Of a stretch of DNA of 64,000 nt, positions 43,080-55,999 are shown piece by piece. Position 1 is the first letter of the stretch. Each line of letters starts with the position of its first letter. This DNA is from Ceriagrion tenellum (taxonomy: Eukaryota > Arthropoda > Insecta > Odonata > Coenagrionidae): NCBI GenBank assembly GCA_963169105.1, contig OY720641.1, forward strand, positions 5,781,258 to 5,845,257, given 5' to 3'. A program made the translations under genes and the position numbers. Under the pieces are notes generated by a model that worked only from the letters and a program-made list of their open reading frames with translations, did no database searches and was not told where the DNA came from.

Positions 43080-45079
43080 CAGGGTTTTTACTGCTCAGGG
43101 AAATCAGGGAAAAGTCAGGGAATTTGAAATGGGTCAGAAAAATCAGGGAAAAGTCAAGGAATCTCGTCCATGGCGTCAGGGAAAATGTATGTCATGTCGC
43201 GCAATCCTAAAGAATCGCCGCGCTGTTGGCTGGCTGAGCTGGCCTGGGTCAGCCGGGTGCCAAACAAGTTCGTCTTTCCGCCGCTCAACGCTCCACCGCC
43301 CTGAGGAGCGTTGCTAGCCATTGCTAGCTCTGCATATCCGTTGGCTTTTATCTTATCATTACTTGTCATGGGGTCATGCGGCTTGCATGTTCTTCACGAT
43401 GCATTTAAATAATGCGTGAATGACTCTGGGTGGGGTATAGTAATGTACATGATAGCGTCATACAACATCTTCAAAGATGTACCCGCCCGCCGGGCCAAGT
43501 TCACCAACTGGACGGGGTCTTCTGTGTTTCCTCCAAAGTACTGCTCTGTTCGATGGCTCACCAACAGTTCGACAGAGGACACTGGGGTTAAAATTCTTCC
43601 CAACATGATCAAGTTCGTCGAACGAGTCTAAAAAGGGGGTAAAGATTACTAGATTCTGTCATCCAGTTTCACCTACGTGGCTAAAGCTGTCAAGGATAAA
43701 ATGTTGGGACCCAAGCTTACTTTTTTCTCATATGTGGCATGCCTTATTGAGCCCTTTTTAACTGCCTATCAAACAAACAACCCAATGGCTCCATATTTGC
43801 ACACTGATTTATGTGCTCTAGTCACAGATTTGTACGAGATCTTTGTAAAGAAAGAGTACCCTCTGTCTGACACAAATGTATGTGATATTGATGTAACCAA
43901 AGAAGGAAACATCATTCCCGCTAAAGATATAGTCCTTAGTTTGTCTGTGAAAGAAGCTATCGGGAAGATAGATCAAGTATTGAAGAAGGATATTTTGCAG
44001 TTTAGAGAAGGGTGCGTTACGTTTCTAAAAGCATTAGTGGCCAAGATATTAGAAAAGCCTCCACTTCAGCACAAGATTTGCAAGGCTATCACGTTTTGTG
44101 ATCCGAAGTTGATAGTGAAATCCGAAGATGCAGCTCTTGCTCGCTTCCGGAACTGCCTCTCATTTCTGCAGCTACGGCAGTGGTTCTCTGCTTTAGAGTG
44201 CGACTGGCTAGAAGCTGAGTTCAAGACTTTAATTAACAAACCTGCTGTCTCTGTGTGCTTGAAAGAATATGACCGAGACCACACCCGTCTTGATCACTTT
44301 TAGAGGCACATTTAAATGTCACAGAAGTGCTCTGGATTAATGGTAGATTTGATCCACATGATTTTAATATTGAACCATGGAAATGCCTTTGTGGAGAGGG
44401 GATTTTCCATAAACAAAGAAGTTAGTATCTAAAACCAACTCTCACAGACACTGGTCACGCAAAGGCAGGTGTACGACGCCGTGGATTTGGCCGGCGGAAT
44501 TCTTAATGTGGAAATTATGGACAAAATGATTTCAAGAGTGCGATATGCGCGCGCAGAGTATGAAGTGGTACGAAGCGAGAGAGAAAGAAGACAAGGCAAA
44601 GATACAGAAGAAAAAGGTGAAAGAATGATTGGGGGAAAAGTTAAAGAATTAATAGCCAAGAAAATCGAACTTTCGCTAGAAAACCAATTGGAGTGCGATG
44701 CTATCGACGAGAGGCTGAGAGCGCTATTTGACCGTGTATAGCATTGATGTGACCTTGTGGTTAGGTACGTTCTACGTCCACATCCCTGAATGTAGACTTT
44801 TTTTGATGTGTCAATTTAAATATGACGCCATATTTTGACTTTCATTTGACTGTAATTAAGTTTACAAGTTACTGTTTTTTCTGTGTGTTCATTGTAAAGA
44901 GATACATTTTAAAAAGAATTTGAATACATTTTTTTAAAAATTTTGTATTACATTGACTCTTACCCTTCAAAAATGTTATGTAATGATTGAAAGGAGAGTG
45001 TGAAAAAGTCAGGGGAAATGAAGATTTTTGTCAGGGAAAAGTCAGGGAATTTGAATTCGGGAATCTTGTAACAACCCTG
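43080..45079 (+). mobile_element. hAT-type DNA transposon, 2.0 kb, decayed
   Basis: The ends are CAGGGTTTTTAC (43080) and, as reverse complement of the right end, CAGGGTTGTTAC (45079). Just inside, TCAGGGAA-type motifs are repeated in direct orientation at both ends (43095-43195 and 45008-45055, including GTCAGGGAAAAGTCAGGGAA). These are likely subterminal transposase-binding repeats. The interior carries a broken hAT-like transposase. The 8 bp outside the two ends do not match, so the target duplication is lost, mutated or was never present. Confidence 0.75.
43416..44741 (+). pseudogene. hAT-like transposase, C-terminal two thirds, broken
   Basis: Three blocks lie in one frame: 43416-43631 (IASYNIFKDVPARRAKFTNW, FPPKYCSVRWLTNS), 43677-44303 (208 residues, MAKAVKDKMLGPKLTFFSYV ... 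DRDHTRLDHF) and 44469-44741 (YDAVDLAGGILNVEIMD ... ERLRALFDRV). Between the last two, GNAFVERGFSINKEVS at 44379-44426 is the hAT C-terminal dimerisation-type motif. In-frame stops lie at 43629, 44301, 44313 and 44430, and the HLNVTEVLW stretch after 44303 is in another frame, so both stops and frameshifts disable it. The N-terminal zinc-finger part is not found. The family call rests on the CSxRW, VERGFS and end-sequence features. Confidence 0.78.
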
Positions 45080-45414
45080 GTTGAGATAACTTTATATTAT
45101 GGCAACTCCTACACTACTTGTTTACCACAGGGGTGCCTATATTCCACCAAAAGTAAATTTATTGTCAAAGTTATTTGTTTGTAAAATTTAGTGGAATGAA
45201 TATTATCTATCAATTTGAATTTGGCGCCAGGAAGCGAGGTTCGAATACGATCCAGTGATGAAACAAGTTTGTTCAGCGAATTCATCTTGACACGAAAAAG
45301 ACTTTAACTCTTGAAATGCATCTTGTAGAATACGGAGAAATAATTTTTGCAACGATACCTATAACATCTTTTGCTTCTTATCATAACATCCTTCAAACCA
45401 GCAAATTATATTGT
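45080..45414. other. Non-coding sequence
   Basis: No gene. A GGTTCGAATAC at 45239 resembles a tRNA B box but has no matching A box or cloverleaf. Confidence 0.4.
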
Positions 45415-46000
45415 CGCACTCTATACATTCTCCAAATCGTCATCGAGTTTAACATCGAAATACCTGGTCATTGAACCTCTTATTCCGCGTCTAATTGCGA
45501 AATACAACAGAAGGGCCACAAATTCGATCAGCTCTCCTCTTCTTAAGATTTCTGCTTTCGTGGTATTCATCTTCCTCGCACACCATTCTCTACTACGATA
45601 CATCTGTTTTGTCAAACGACTCTCTCCCATTCCCTCGAAAAAGCAAAGGCAATGAAGCAAAATCCTTTCATATATGTCGATTACTGGAGCATCCAACACA
45701 CATTCTTCCATCACCCTCTCGTTACTAGCCAAATCCATTCTTCTATTCCCTAAAAACAACTTCTCAGTAACAATTCCCACTGGATTCAGCTTACTCTTTT
45801 GCATGTTTGGATATATCCAGGCTTTGCTTCCATGAACTAATGACGGAAGGAGAAAACTTTTCATGGCAATTTTCCCTTCCCTAGACAAACTGTTATTCCG
45901 AGATGTGGTCCACACACTACGTGCGCATTTCCTCCCGGCATTCGTACGCCTCGTTAATCTCTCATATCATTCGCAAACATTCGGCGTGATTAAATATCTA
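45415..46000 (-). mobile_element. LINE ORF2 thumb/C-terminus, 164-codon open remnant
   Basis: The minus frame reads LSREGKIAMKSFLLPSLVHG, SKAWI, then RMDLASNERVMEECVLDAPV, IDIYERILLHCLCFFEGMGE and SRLTKQMYRSREW. This is the order of the LINE thumb (K-x-x-x-x-x-x-L-P-x-L-x-Y-G-x-E-x-W) and C-terminal (V-x-x-x-L-x-W-F-G-H-V-x-R-M) motifs, with the GH residues replaced. Upstream minus-strand sequence to about 46000 is a decayed continuation. It is longer than most pieces here but lacks the catalytic domain. Confidence 0.75.
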
Positions 46001-48634
46001 TTTAACCAAAATTTTTCCAGTAAAATTCTAATTGGCTGCGTCATCAATGCGATTTCGGCGAATTTATAATATGAAAAATTGTGATATAAATGACAGTGTT
46101 ATAATTACGCGAATTTCAATTTTTATAGTGTGTGTTACCTTGTAATTGCTGTTATATTTATGCCAAAGTGATCGTTGAATTGTACTCAATTGTAATGCAA
46201 TTGAAATAGCAAGGTTTTTCCATTACTTTCTGATTTCTGGTGAACCTTTCTTGGCATTTTGTTTTCATAGTTACAAATTTGTCGCCTATAACATGGATAG
46301 AGTTTCGGAAGTGTATGATCGCTCATTCCTTGGGCATCGTCCGCGAAATTATTGTTCTTCCCGATATCAGTGAAAAATTAAGTGTAGAATAAAGGCTTTG
46401 AAGTTAATTCACATTCCGTCTGGATAAATTTGGAAGATTGCTCCTCGTTTTCCAAATTAATTTAACTTAGCTTCTTCATTACCAACAAAATTAATTATAT
46501 GTGTGGGTACGTTTGCTAGTTCGGGTGAAATTAAGAGGCTGCGCTACTAATGTTGGGTTCTATTTGAATGAACTGAAATTTTTCGATCGACGATCCAACT
46601 TGTCATCGTTTGAGAGCTACTTGTGCTAAAAATATGTTGAATTGTGAAGTGGAAAAACTCATTTATAGTCATCTTTGACCCTTGAAGATTTATTTCCAGA
46701 ACATGGTTTCGGCTGTAAATTGTCATTTTCATAGTTTCCTGTACTTTTGCGGTCGATACCTTGATCAGGAAATAAAATTCAGTCGTGTAATGTGACTATT
46801 CATACTTATGTTTCATATGGTGACAAGTTTGATGAAATAAAACTGTATTTCATTCCTTTTAAATAGTTCGACGCAAAAATTCAAGCCTTCTTTTGGCCTT
46901 ATTCTCCACTCTTTCCAATAAATGTCAGAACAACTCCTTATTCCTTTGCTAAAACTCACTGCGACTAGCTTAAATCCTCTCTCGTTGGCTGTTGACAGTT
47001 CGCTCTCGTTTCTGGCATGACTTCCTTTTTCCTAACTTTTACCGACTGCATAGTTATAAATTTACGTCCAACTCCGGAAATGTTCTTGTCCAAAGTTCAC
47101 GATGGGAATCTTAATGAGATGCGGAATACCGGATTATATATCCGCGGCGAATTATATTTCCAGTTCCGTCTCTGGTCCCGTCAGCCTCTCGTCAACTGGT
47201 TGCCAGACTTGTGATCTCATAACCGACCTGGAATATGCTGAAGGAGCATACTTTTGCTACTTCTCGTAACTTTTCTTCAAATTTTTTTTATTTATGATGC
47301 GAGAATTTTTTCGCTCTCTCAAGCCTGCCTCACAACCGGAACAATGACCGCTGCTACTACTTCACTTGTTCCACACTTCTCTCTCTCTAACCTGTGAGAG
47401 AGAGAGACGGCCTGTGTTTCACGGCGGTGAACGCTCCCTTAAGGATTCACGGACCTGGGCGCCGAATGGGGTAAAAATATTAATATTTAAATATTTTTTA
47501 AAATATTCACTAGCTGAAGGCACTCGTTATAATTCAATGTTGGGAAGAAACTATTGACAGTAATGTGTAACATCCTTACAATTTGCTGTTTAAAGCGTAA
47601 TAGGTGAAAATAGTGATTTCCCAAGCTATACACTAAACATTATTGTCGTGTATTGGATACCGTACTGCTAAACACCGTCCGCCATCTTAGTGCTGGAGTT
47701 TTCCACTCGTGCCGCTCGGAGCATGCATTCTAAACGGCTTCTATTCCGCAAACTTATTCGAAATAGTTTAGATGAAAGTTTTTGTTTCAAATAATAGTGG
47801 CAAAATCGGATTTAATTACGGGAATGTGAATATTCTATTCAAGTTAAGGAAGTCTGTGAATCAATATTTGCGAATGAAATAGGCTCCATGTTCGTACGCC
47901 AGCATCTAGTCTCTTCTGTGTTCTATGCCAAAAGAACATGAGGGTTATTGGGTTAGGAAAACTAAGCGACGTCAGCATTCGGCGAAAATCCAGGCTAAAG
48001 AATCGTATGGTACTACTCCAAGTATGGTTTGCGATTGGCATTGCGTGGAAAGTTAGAATTCTGCGTCTGAAAATTGACAGAGCTATTGGCAGTGGCAACT
48101 ACTTTCTTCATATGGAGTGAAAACGTGAAAAAAGTGATTCCTCGTCCCCTTTCAAATCTCCAACCTACCTTAAGTGATACATAATACTTTTCTGAGTAGG
48201 TATCCGCGCGTGCTTGAAAATTCATCCCTTGGTCCATCGCTAACCTTTGATATCCTCGGGGATGTGGACGTGGGAAGTATGGATTCCGCTAGCTAGCGCG
48301 AGGATTTCCGCGAAGCCATTACAAAGAAACCCTCTTTTTCCTTTCCGGGAACTCTGATTACAGCAGATTAGGGGTTGGAGTGCGGTAAAGGAAGTTACCG
48401 TGGGTCCCTTAAAATGTTCGTGCAAACGCCGGTGTCTTCAGCGATAAAAAAGGGAAATACTTGGGAACACAAAAGCTCGGGCGGATGTTCTCAGTTCGTT
48501 ACCGGTTCTTCGGCTTATTTTCTGGAGAACCCAAGCTGTAGAATGACCATTTATTATCGAGGAACTACCACGAATGGGGACTCTGGTCCTACCTTTATTT
48601 ATTTGAGAAAAAGATCCCATACAGCATGAAGCCA
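46001..48634. other. Non-coding sequence
   Basis: No gene supported. A (CT)n/(GA)n hairpin, TCTCTCTCTC-TAACCTGT-GAGAGAGAGA, lies near 47383-47408. The open frame at 48375-48629 has no recognisable motif. Confidence 0.4.
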
Positions 48635-49310
48635 TTTTATAGTAAACGTATAACAAACAAAAAAAGGACACAAACGTAAAAATATAACAGGAAGAAGGTA
48701 ACAAAGAATACTCCAACATGGGGAGATTGTAAAAATTTCTTTTCCTGGGAATGGCATATGGCTATGTTAGCGAATACGCTGGAAGATAAAGTGAAAGGGT
48801 CAATGTTCACAGGAAGGGAATTCACAAGAGAAGAGAGGTGAAAAATTATGGTGCGCTTGGTTGAGTGATAATCTGGGAGTAGGAAAATGAGTGAGTCCTG
48901 GTGTGTCGGGAGGGTATTCAGAAATTTATCAAGGAAACAAGGTCAGGGCAGTCAATGGTTGAGTTCATTGTGATATGTATAAGTTTCAGATCAATTTTAA
49001 GGAAGATATTATCAAGTTTGTGTACGGAGAGTGAGGACAAGACAGCATCAGAGGGCAGGTTGTGGAGGTTTAGCACTCTATTTTTAACAATACGTGCGAA
49101 GAGGTTAGTGATATGTTGTAGGGATTTTACATTAGTTGGGGCTGACATCGACCTTATAGGGAAACAGTAGGAGAGAAGAGGAAGGATAATAGATAAGAAA
49201 TAGGTCTGGATTGCTCAGGGATCTTTGATTTTTGTGAAACGGTATATTAGGCCTAACAGGGACAGAGCTTTACGTAAACGCGCTGTGTCTTGAGTGGTGA
49301 CTCGAACTTA
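48635..49310 (-). mobile_element. Non-LTR retrotransposon (third type), reverse transcriptase tail
   Basis: Minus-strand pieces in order: SRSLRKALSLLGLIYRFTKI, FLSIILPLLSYCFPI, SAPTNVKSLQHITNLFARIV, LPSDAVLSSLSVHKLDNIFL, STIDCPDLVSLINF, NSLPVNIDPFTLSS. They follow the usual thumb to C-terminus order, with several breaks. The same peptides occur better preserved at 52665-53355. Confidence 0.8.
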
Positions 49311-49454
49311 ATCTTGGTAAATTCGCTGTAGTAATTACAATGCTCACGAAATTAATCGCTACAACACTATGTCTAGCAAGTGGGAGATATTAACATATAG
49401 GAGCCTGATGCAGTCAATCGCCTAAGAACAAACGTAACTTCAGACCTAGTGTGA

Positions 49455-49745
49455 GGGTAACACATGGAAAAGATTTGCGGCGCTGCATTAAATAAATTGG
49501 GATTCATTCAGCAAATTGCTACAAGTTTCTTCGATGAAATAGTTGGAGACGGATGCCATTGTTCTCTGGGTAGGCCCCATCTCGAATGCCGCGAGCGTCT
49601 AGGTCCCTGTACAGATTTAATTTGGAGAAGTAGTCCTGAAAATAACAGCAAGAGGACAGCTGATTGAAAAGTGTAGACTGCCTAATCGCCAAGAGTATTT
49701 ATCTATCCTTATTCAGAGCTATAATCGGCTTGGAAGAGTAAATTA
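49455..49745 (+). mobile_element. Highly diverged CR1/Jockey-like LINE fragment
   Basis: ICGAALNKLGFIQQIATSFF, then LGRPHLECRERLGPC, is a worn version of CGTELKKLGFVKRII ... LVRPHLEYAASIWDP in the copy at 35812-36410. It is much older than the other copies. Confidence 0.62.
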
Positions 49746-50639
49746 GGATTGAAAAGTTTATTTTAAGAAAACGAACTCAAAATAAAAAGAAATGACAAAA
49801 ACGCTGAGGTCAATGATGAATGCAGGAGGGAAAACCTATAGCAGTGGGAAACAATTGATGAATAAAATTAACGAAAGATTTAAAACGAAAAACGCGGAGA
49901 AAAAATCGCTAATACTTACCACCATTAAAAAAAATACTGTTTTTGCGAAAACAGGAGGGTTGAAAGTGTTTACCCTTTGCCGCTACGGCTTATATTTGGA
50001 ACTCTTTATTGATGAATTTTTATCTTTTGGACGTAGACTTGCACAATCTATAACCTTCTTCAACCAAATGCTTTCCACGTGGGAGTCGAGGTTTGAATGC
50101 AGAATAGGAAGCGATTGGTCGTAACTAAAGAGCGCTATGCCGTGCGGTAATCGTTGAAACGACAACAATGGATCCGATGAAAATGTTAAACGGGGGCGGC
50201 CCATTCTCCTATTACGGCGTCTGACGTCGATCCATCCATCAAACCCATCTACGACCGGGCCGGGTAGCCGAGTGCGGGCAAGGGAAAACATCACTCGACA
50301 ATGATAACGCCCTTTCGCGATACAGAGGATCACTTTGAAAGCAACCGCCCCCGCAGCGGCATTTAGGAAGCTACCCACGTAATAATGATTGCGAAATTAC
50401 GCGTCGAAGTGTTAATGAAATGGATAAATGGCATTACCCGTATGTATTTAACTGCCGGTTGATGCTCCTGGAACAAAATAAATATCTCTTTGATCCTATT
50501 TTCCATTGTGATAATTCCATTATTTCACAATTTCAGACGTCAACATCTGGGAATGAGTGACTGGTAAATTCTCAACAAACTTTTTGTATGCTCAAAATAT
50601 TAATTAAACCGACCGATATTTAAGCAACTTTTGTCATTA
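49746..50639. other. Non-coding sequence
   Basis: The lysine-rich frame at 49792-50124 (110 codons) is unassigned. GC-richer sequence at 50160-50370 contains an isolated tRNA A-box-like TAGCCGAGTGCGG without a B box. Confidence 0.35.
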
Positions 50640-50700
50640 TCAGCCTTCATAGTGGCATAAGTCGCCGAAACTTAGAATCGTTGCTTCAATAAATATGATG
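50640..50700 (+). repeat. Degenerate Penelope-like terminal segment
   Basis: CAGCCTTCATAGTGGCATAA, then GTCGCCGAAACTTAGAATCG and a TTGCTTCAATAAATATGATG tail. The GAAAC and flanks match the core of other copies, but CTGATGA is no longer readable. Confidence 0.42.
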
Positions 50701-52664
50701 GAGAAATTCACATGTATTTCCATTTTTTGAGATGTTATTGCACTCTTTGTTGTACTTGCCAGATACACTATTGCTAGAATACCGAATGAATTTAAGTGAT
50801 ACTCAGTGTTCAAAGCTAATGTTTTTAGTTCGAAATAATGGCGTCGAAAAGATATAATGAAACGATTATCGTAAGGCTTAGTCGTATTACACCAACGATG
50901 GGCACTACACCCAAATATTTGTTGAGTAAGTTGTTTTCGTAGCTTGCTTTTACCAGAAAAGAGTTCGACAATTTTTCATATGTTGGCCATAATTCGGTAG
51001 TTCAACTGATCCTCCATTTGTGAGCTTTTTTTCCATCGCTCTGATATTTATTTTATTTGATCAATTTTAATGTTAGAGCCGTTTAGAATATCTCGTCCTT
51101 CATGTACATCTCATCAAATTTTTCGTCGGAATTGCCGCCGTCGATACTTTCCTCCGTTAACCGTTTGCTTGAACATGAAAGACAACGCATCACTCATGCT
51201 TCCTTTGGAATCATTTGCCGCCCGGCTTGAAAACTGGTGAGTCATAATTACACGTCGCCATTTAGTGCCAAGTCTCCTTTTCGTTCTCCTTTTATTTGTG
51301 TCCGTGCGATGACCTTTGGTCAGTGTCACCTCACACCCCACAAGTGTAGCGAGACCATCTTTTTCTCAGAACTAAGTCGGAGATATTCCGAATTACGTCA
51401 AGAGGAAAAGTGGGACCATTTGAACGCATCGGCCGTTTTACGTCGCTGCTTGTCCGGAAAACTTTTCTTGAGAGAGAATATTAATTAAGTTTTAACTCTC
51501 TTTTCCTATGTTTCTCAAAAGATTCAATCTTTTTTCCGGAGAGAAAGAGGAATTGTAAGAATAAATTAGTTGTTAAGCGTTGCTACATGTGGAGAATTTT
51601 TATCTTGAGAAGAATTGTGTAAACATTGTTTAGCTACACGTGAATGTAAGCCAATACGTCGACGAAAGGAAAACCAAATACATTTTTGTAAATTTCCGAG
51701 TTTTTTTCCATGTCAGAAACGGTTTGGTCTAATGGTATGATATTGCTAATGTTGTTTTTCTTCAGGGTTGGCAGTCCAAGAAAATCGGATTTCATGTTAT
51801 TAAATACCCGATTTTGAACCCTGAAAGCTATAAAAAATTTCCTAGAGATAACGTTTCATTTTCAGACTGAAGTTCTTTCTTGTCCCAGTATTTGTATAAC
51901 ATAAACTTGAACCGGTAACTTTTGTTCTAGCCTAAATTGACCGCTCTACTTCAGATATTTCTAATTCCTCAGAAAAGCTCTTGGTGAGACAAGCTATGGT
52001 AGCATTTTTCAGGCTCAGCAAATTAAGTTCTTACATTTTGACTTCCGTGATTGGTTTGTTAACATCGGAAAATAACTCTTCTGGTAATATTACTGTCATA
52101 TTATCCTGGGGATATTGAGTCGTATTATCCTGGGAAACATAGTGAAATGTGTAAAATTTCTGTGATTGGGGTAAAATGCATACATTTATTAGAATAATTA
52201 GATAGTAAATGCTCATGCGTGCTGGTATAGAGGTTACTTGATGAAAGAGCACGGTGGTCTTCTGTGTTTTAGGTTTCAAATTGTCGCCTACGGAATCGTA
52301 GCTTATGTTTAAGCAGCCTCTTGCATTCCCAATATTATTCAATGAGGCATATTATTCTGATTTTTCTTGAAATTATCTTATCACCGTACGTGGCACTGCT
52401 GGTGCCTTTGGTTGGAGATTCTTCCCTTTGAATTACTACGTCTGATCTAATAAAAAGTGTTTGAAAAATAGCTGTGGATTACCGTGAATAATTTTATTTG
52501 CGTAGAAAGTATAAAGCTCTCATTTTGAATTAACATCATCTCCTATATTTATTTCGATCATGTTCATGACTTTTTGTGTTGTGAATGACTATACTTTCCT
52601 GAAGCGAGATGAGGTAACATCGCTGCTGTTTTCTACACATTTTTTTTCTTTTTTGGCAATGGTT
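50701..52664. other. Non-coding sequence
   Basis: No gene or family repeat recognised. Confidence 0.4.
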
Positions 52665-53355
52665 TACAATGTATTTATTTATTTTATTTATTTATTTAAG
52701 TAATTGCTCACATACAACATTTCTGCCAGTTTACAGTGTCGCAGTAACAATAAACACGTAATGTAGACGTAGACAAACAAACAAAACAAAGAGTACATGA
52801 TAAAAATATGCAAACAAACCAATAAAGCAAAGGTGGAAAGGGAGGAAAGAGGGAGTGGTTTAGTTATTTGCCGAGAAATGGGACATGGCAAGATTGATGA
52901 AGGAGTTGGAAGAGAGCAAAAAGGGATCGATGTTATCGGGCAGAGAATTGAGAAGTGAGGAGAGGCGGTAGTGAAGGGAACGCTTGATAAGGGATAGCCT
53001 AGGGATATGCATATGGAGTAATGAGTGCGTACGTGTGGATCGACAAGGAACTCGGAAATTAATGGAGGAAAGCAATTCAGGACAATAAATATTTGAGTTA
53101 AGAATGTTGTGAATAAATATTAAATCGGTTTTGATTCTTTGATTGGAGGGATTGGGGATGGATAGAGAAGATAGGATCGAATCAGTAGGCATGTTGCGTA
53201 AGTGGGAAACTCTGTATTTTACTATTTTAGCAAAGAAACTAGTTACGCTGTTAAGAGTGGCGAGATTAGTTGGAGCAGCGATCGACCATATGAGGGGTGA
53301 GCAATATGCTGTGAGTGGAAGAACAAATGCTGTGAAGTATGATTGTAGGGCTTGG
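52665..53355 (-). mobile_element. Non-LTR retrotransposon (third type) with A-rich tail
   Basis: Minus strand: FTAFVLPLTAYCSPLIWS, AAPTNLATLNSVTSFFAKIV, then 110 open codons (MPTDSILSSLSIPNPSNQRI ... RTHSLLHMHIPRLSLIKRSL, YRLSSLLNSLPDNIDPFLLS) to the C-terminus. The 3' end is a run equal to (TAAA)n on the minus strand (52669-52700). It is the better of two copies; the other is at 48635-49310. Catalytic parts are absent. Confidence 0.85.
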
Positions 53356-53399
53356 GGGTTAGTGATATTACCACGTACTGAAGATATATGATATTAGAG

Positions 53400-53640
53400 T
53401 AAATGAAGTGAGAGAAATAGGTAGACTGCGAAGGTCCTCGGTGGATCTGAAGAATTGGAGAGCGTTTATGAGGCAATTCATGACTGTAGCAGAAACGAAA
53501 GAGATATGCAAATGCAAGACTAGGGTATAATGGAGGAAAAAGCCAAAAGTAAGCGAGTTTCCTCGGCCAAACTGTAGTAACTAAGTTATATCTCTTTCCC
53601 GGAAGCAAATGGCATGACGGGTTTGTACCTATGTAAATAA
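53400..53640 (+). mobile_element. LINE 3'-end fragment
   Basis: REIGRLRRSSVDLKNWRAFM and ETKEICKCKTRVWR-like sequence resembles the terminal peptide at 15770-15860. ATCTCTTTCCCGGAAGCAAA with ACCTATGTAAATAAA at the end resembles the 3' UTR at 15905-15950. Confidence 0.5.
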
Positions 53641-54714
53641 AGTAAGCCACTAGTGAGTCAGTTTTTGACTCGTAGAACGCAAAAAAGAACACTCACAAGT
53701 ACATACAGTCGAACTTAGGTAAGTACCTTCGGAACTTAAACATTCGTCGAGTTGAAGACATTTGAAGTGATGCAAAAGTTACGGACGCAAAATGCAGAGG
53801 AGGACTATGAATTTTTTTCGAACTCTCGAAAATTCGCTCAACAGAAGTTCGGCGTATCGAAGTTCGAATGTAGTTCGGTATCTTGGTCGCCAATAGCTAC
53901 CTTTCTTGTAGGAATAGAGCAAACGCGCAGTATTTGCCTTTAAAAAAATCTCGTCCGCCGCATCGAAGAGGGTGGCAGAATTCCGTTTTCCTCCATAATA
54001 ATTTTTCCAGTAGTTATTTTCCCATATCGAATTGCTTTCCCCTCTATCTTGGCCGCTTCGGGGTCAACTCGTTGTGCAATGGCCCTTCGAGATTATCCGC
54101 GCGTGACCTTCCCAAGGCCAACTAAGAGACAATAATGTCTCTTCCAAAAGACCCGCCTGAAAACGATTGATATGAATGAAAACTTAAGCCTCCTGTACGA
54201 CGGTGGGTTGATAGGGGAGGATCTTATATTGTTTAGTTAGATAAAGGTGGCAGCCTCTTTTAATTCATCATCATCCTCATAGGTAGACGTTGCGAATAGT
54301 ACAAAACCCTGACAGAGCAGAGATGACATATGTATGTCTTTCTAAATTATATTCACACCAAGCCGAATACCATCAGGGTATAAATCTTTAAAAAACGCGG
54401 CTCAGATCAGAGTTGTGCCCCTACGCGAAGTTACTCCTTAAAATGACAGAGGATATTCCAACTTGATTGTTAAAATCAGAGCTACAAAATACGCAAAGAG
54501 GCAATAATTCTTTCTTTCAATTTGACTTTCAATCTGGAAAACTATCAATTTATAGAACGGTGCAGCTAGGATATAATTTCAACATGACTCAATGCCTTGC
54601 GATGTTTTTGAGAAAAGTGTCGGGTCATGTGAGACACTTAACTGAGAGGCATGAGCCTTTTTTAACTAGTTGACGTCGCTCCTTATTATTTTTTAATCTT
54701 TTTCTTCTTCGGTT
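53641..54714. other. Non-coding sequence
   Basis: No gene recognised. Short frames at 53752-54125 lack support. Confidence 0.4.
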
Positions 54715-55216
54715 ATCAACTCATGGGTTGGTTGGCAACACCACACGCCATTCTGCCGCTCTCTGCTCAGCTTTCCTCTTCATTTCACCGCATGAGACGC
54801 ATCCAGAGCCATTGATGATCTGCTTCATATAGCTTAATCGAGGACGTCCTCTAGAATTTGTAAATAAAAAATAAAGTAAACAATAAAACCTTCAACTATT
54901 AATTTTATAAAATCATTGCATCGTAGAATGTGACCTATTAGTTTAAGTCTCCTTGTCTCTGTCTCCAAGGACTTCTATTTTCTTGTACTCTTCTCAGCAC
55001 TTCCTCATTGGTGATTCTGTCTTGCCAGCTGATTTTCTGCATCCTTCGATAGCACCACATTTCTAGGGCCTCTAATCTGCTCTTTTCATGTTTCCCGATA
55101 GTCCAAATTTCACACCCGTAAAGGGCCACACTCCAAACATAAGCTTTCATAACCCTCTTCCTTACTTCGAAAGTAACATTTATATACCAATTTATAGCTT
55201 TTTTCAACTTTTTTAA
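54715..55216 (-). mobile_element. LINE ORF2 thumb and C-terminus
   Basis: In one open minus frame: KKAINWYINVTFEVRKRVMK, AYVWSVALYGCEIWTIGKHE, KSRLEALEMWCYRRMQKISW, QDRITNEEVLRRVQENR. This is the best-preserved example of this LINE motif series here. After a break, an AT-rich 3' stretch is followed by SRGRPRLSYMKQIINGSGC and a short terminal peptide at 54745-54860, so a piece is missing or replaced. Confidence 0.88.
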
Positions 55217-55999
55217 ACGCCAAAAGTGCCACTGATGATGTCACGATTACTACAAAATCCGCATGGACCAGGAATCGAAATAGTGGCCTTGGGCATTCCG
55301 TGCCAATTAGCAGACCACCATTGCTATCCATGCTTCCTGATTGACATGGCACTCCTGGAAGAAGCATCGAGCTTGAGTAAAAAAAGAGGGGCAAAACAGT
55401 CGACATATATGAAGTTTTTTGGCCTGAGTGACAAAATAAGGCAAATAAACTGAAGCATTTCTTCTTATTCGCTAGTTTACTCGGTCATCTTACGTCCAAG
55501 TGCATAAAATGGCCAGGTATTTGTATTGTATGTGGTAAAAAAAGTATTCCACACCCTGACCACACCGTTATTTCTTTTAAATGGCTGCTGAATATCGAGT
55601 ATAATTCCGAAATTTTCTACTTTGCTGACAAACGATTAGCCATTCTCGTCATGATAATGATATAATTGCCCACCTAATCTATTCTAAATTGTCATGGCAC
55701 TTGTTTAATGAAACTTAAAAGCGTGGATTACTACGGTATAATATTGCCTTATATTTTATCAAAAGCCAATCCGTTGCTATCGATAGCTAACTGATATGGA
55801 TTCGCATTTTGCCCTTCTTGTGTCACTGCAGTCTTTAGTTTGCTTGACTTAAGCTTGAGAGCGCTGTTGTCAGGAGGATAGCCCATCCATGTTTACTTCA
55901 GCTCGTATGGAAGAATCATAGGCAACGTAGCAGTCTGCTTATCGGCCCGGCAAGCCCATGTTTTATCTTTAAACCTGTTTATAGGCGTCCGAGTAAGAG
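55217..55999. other. Non-coding sequence
   Basis: The frame at 55226-55453 (about 75 codons) is unassigned. No other signal. Confidence 0.35.

Noticed and set aside
43072..45087. Target duplication for the 2.0-kb hAT element
   Set aside because: The 8 bp on the two sides (TTCGTTAA and GTTGAGAT) do not match.
45235..45255. tRNA B-box-like GGTTCGAATAC
   Set aside because: No A box or cloverleaf can be drawn around it.
50258..50275. tRNA A-box-like TAGCCGAGTGCGG
   Set aside because: No B box lies at tRNA distance, so there is no tRNA or SINE.
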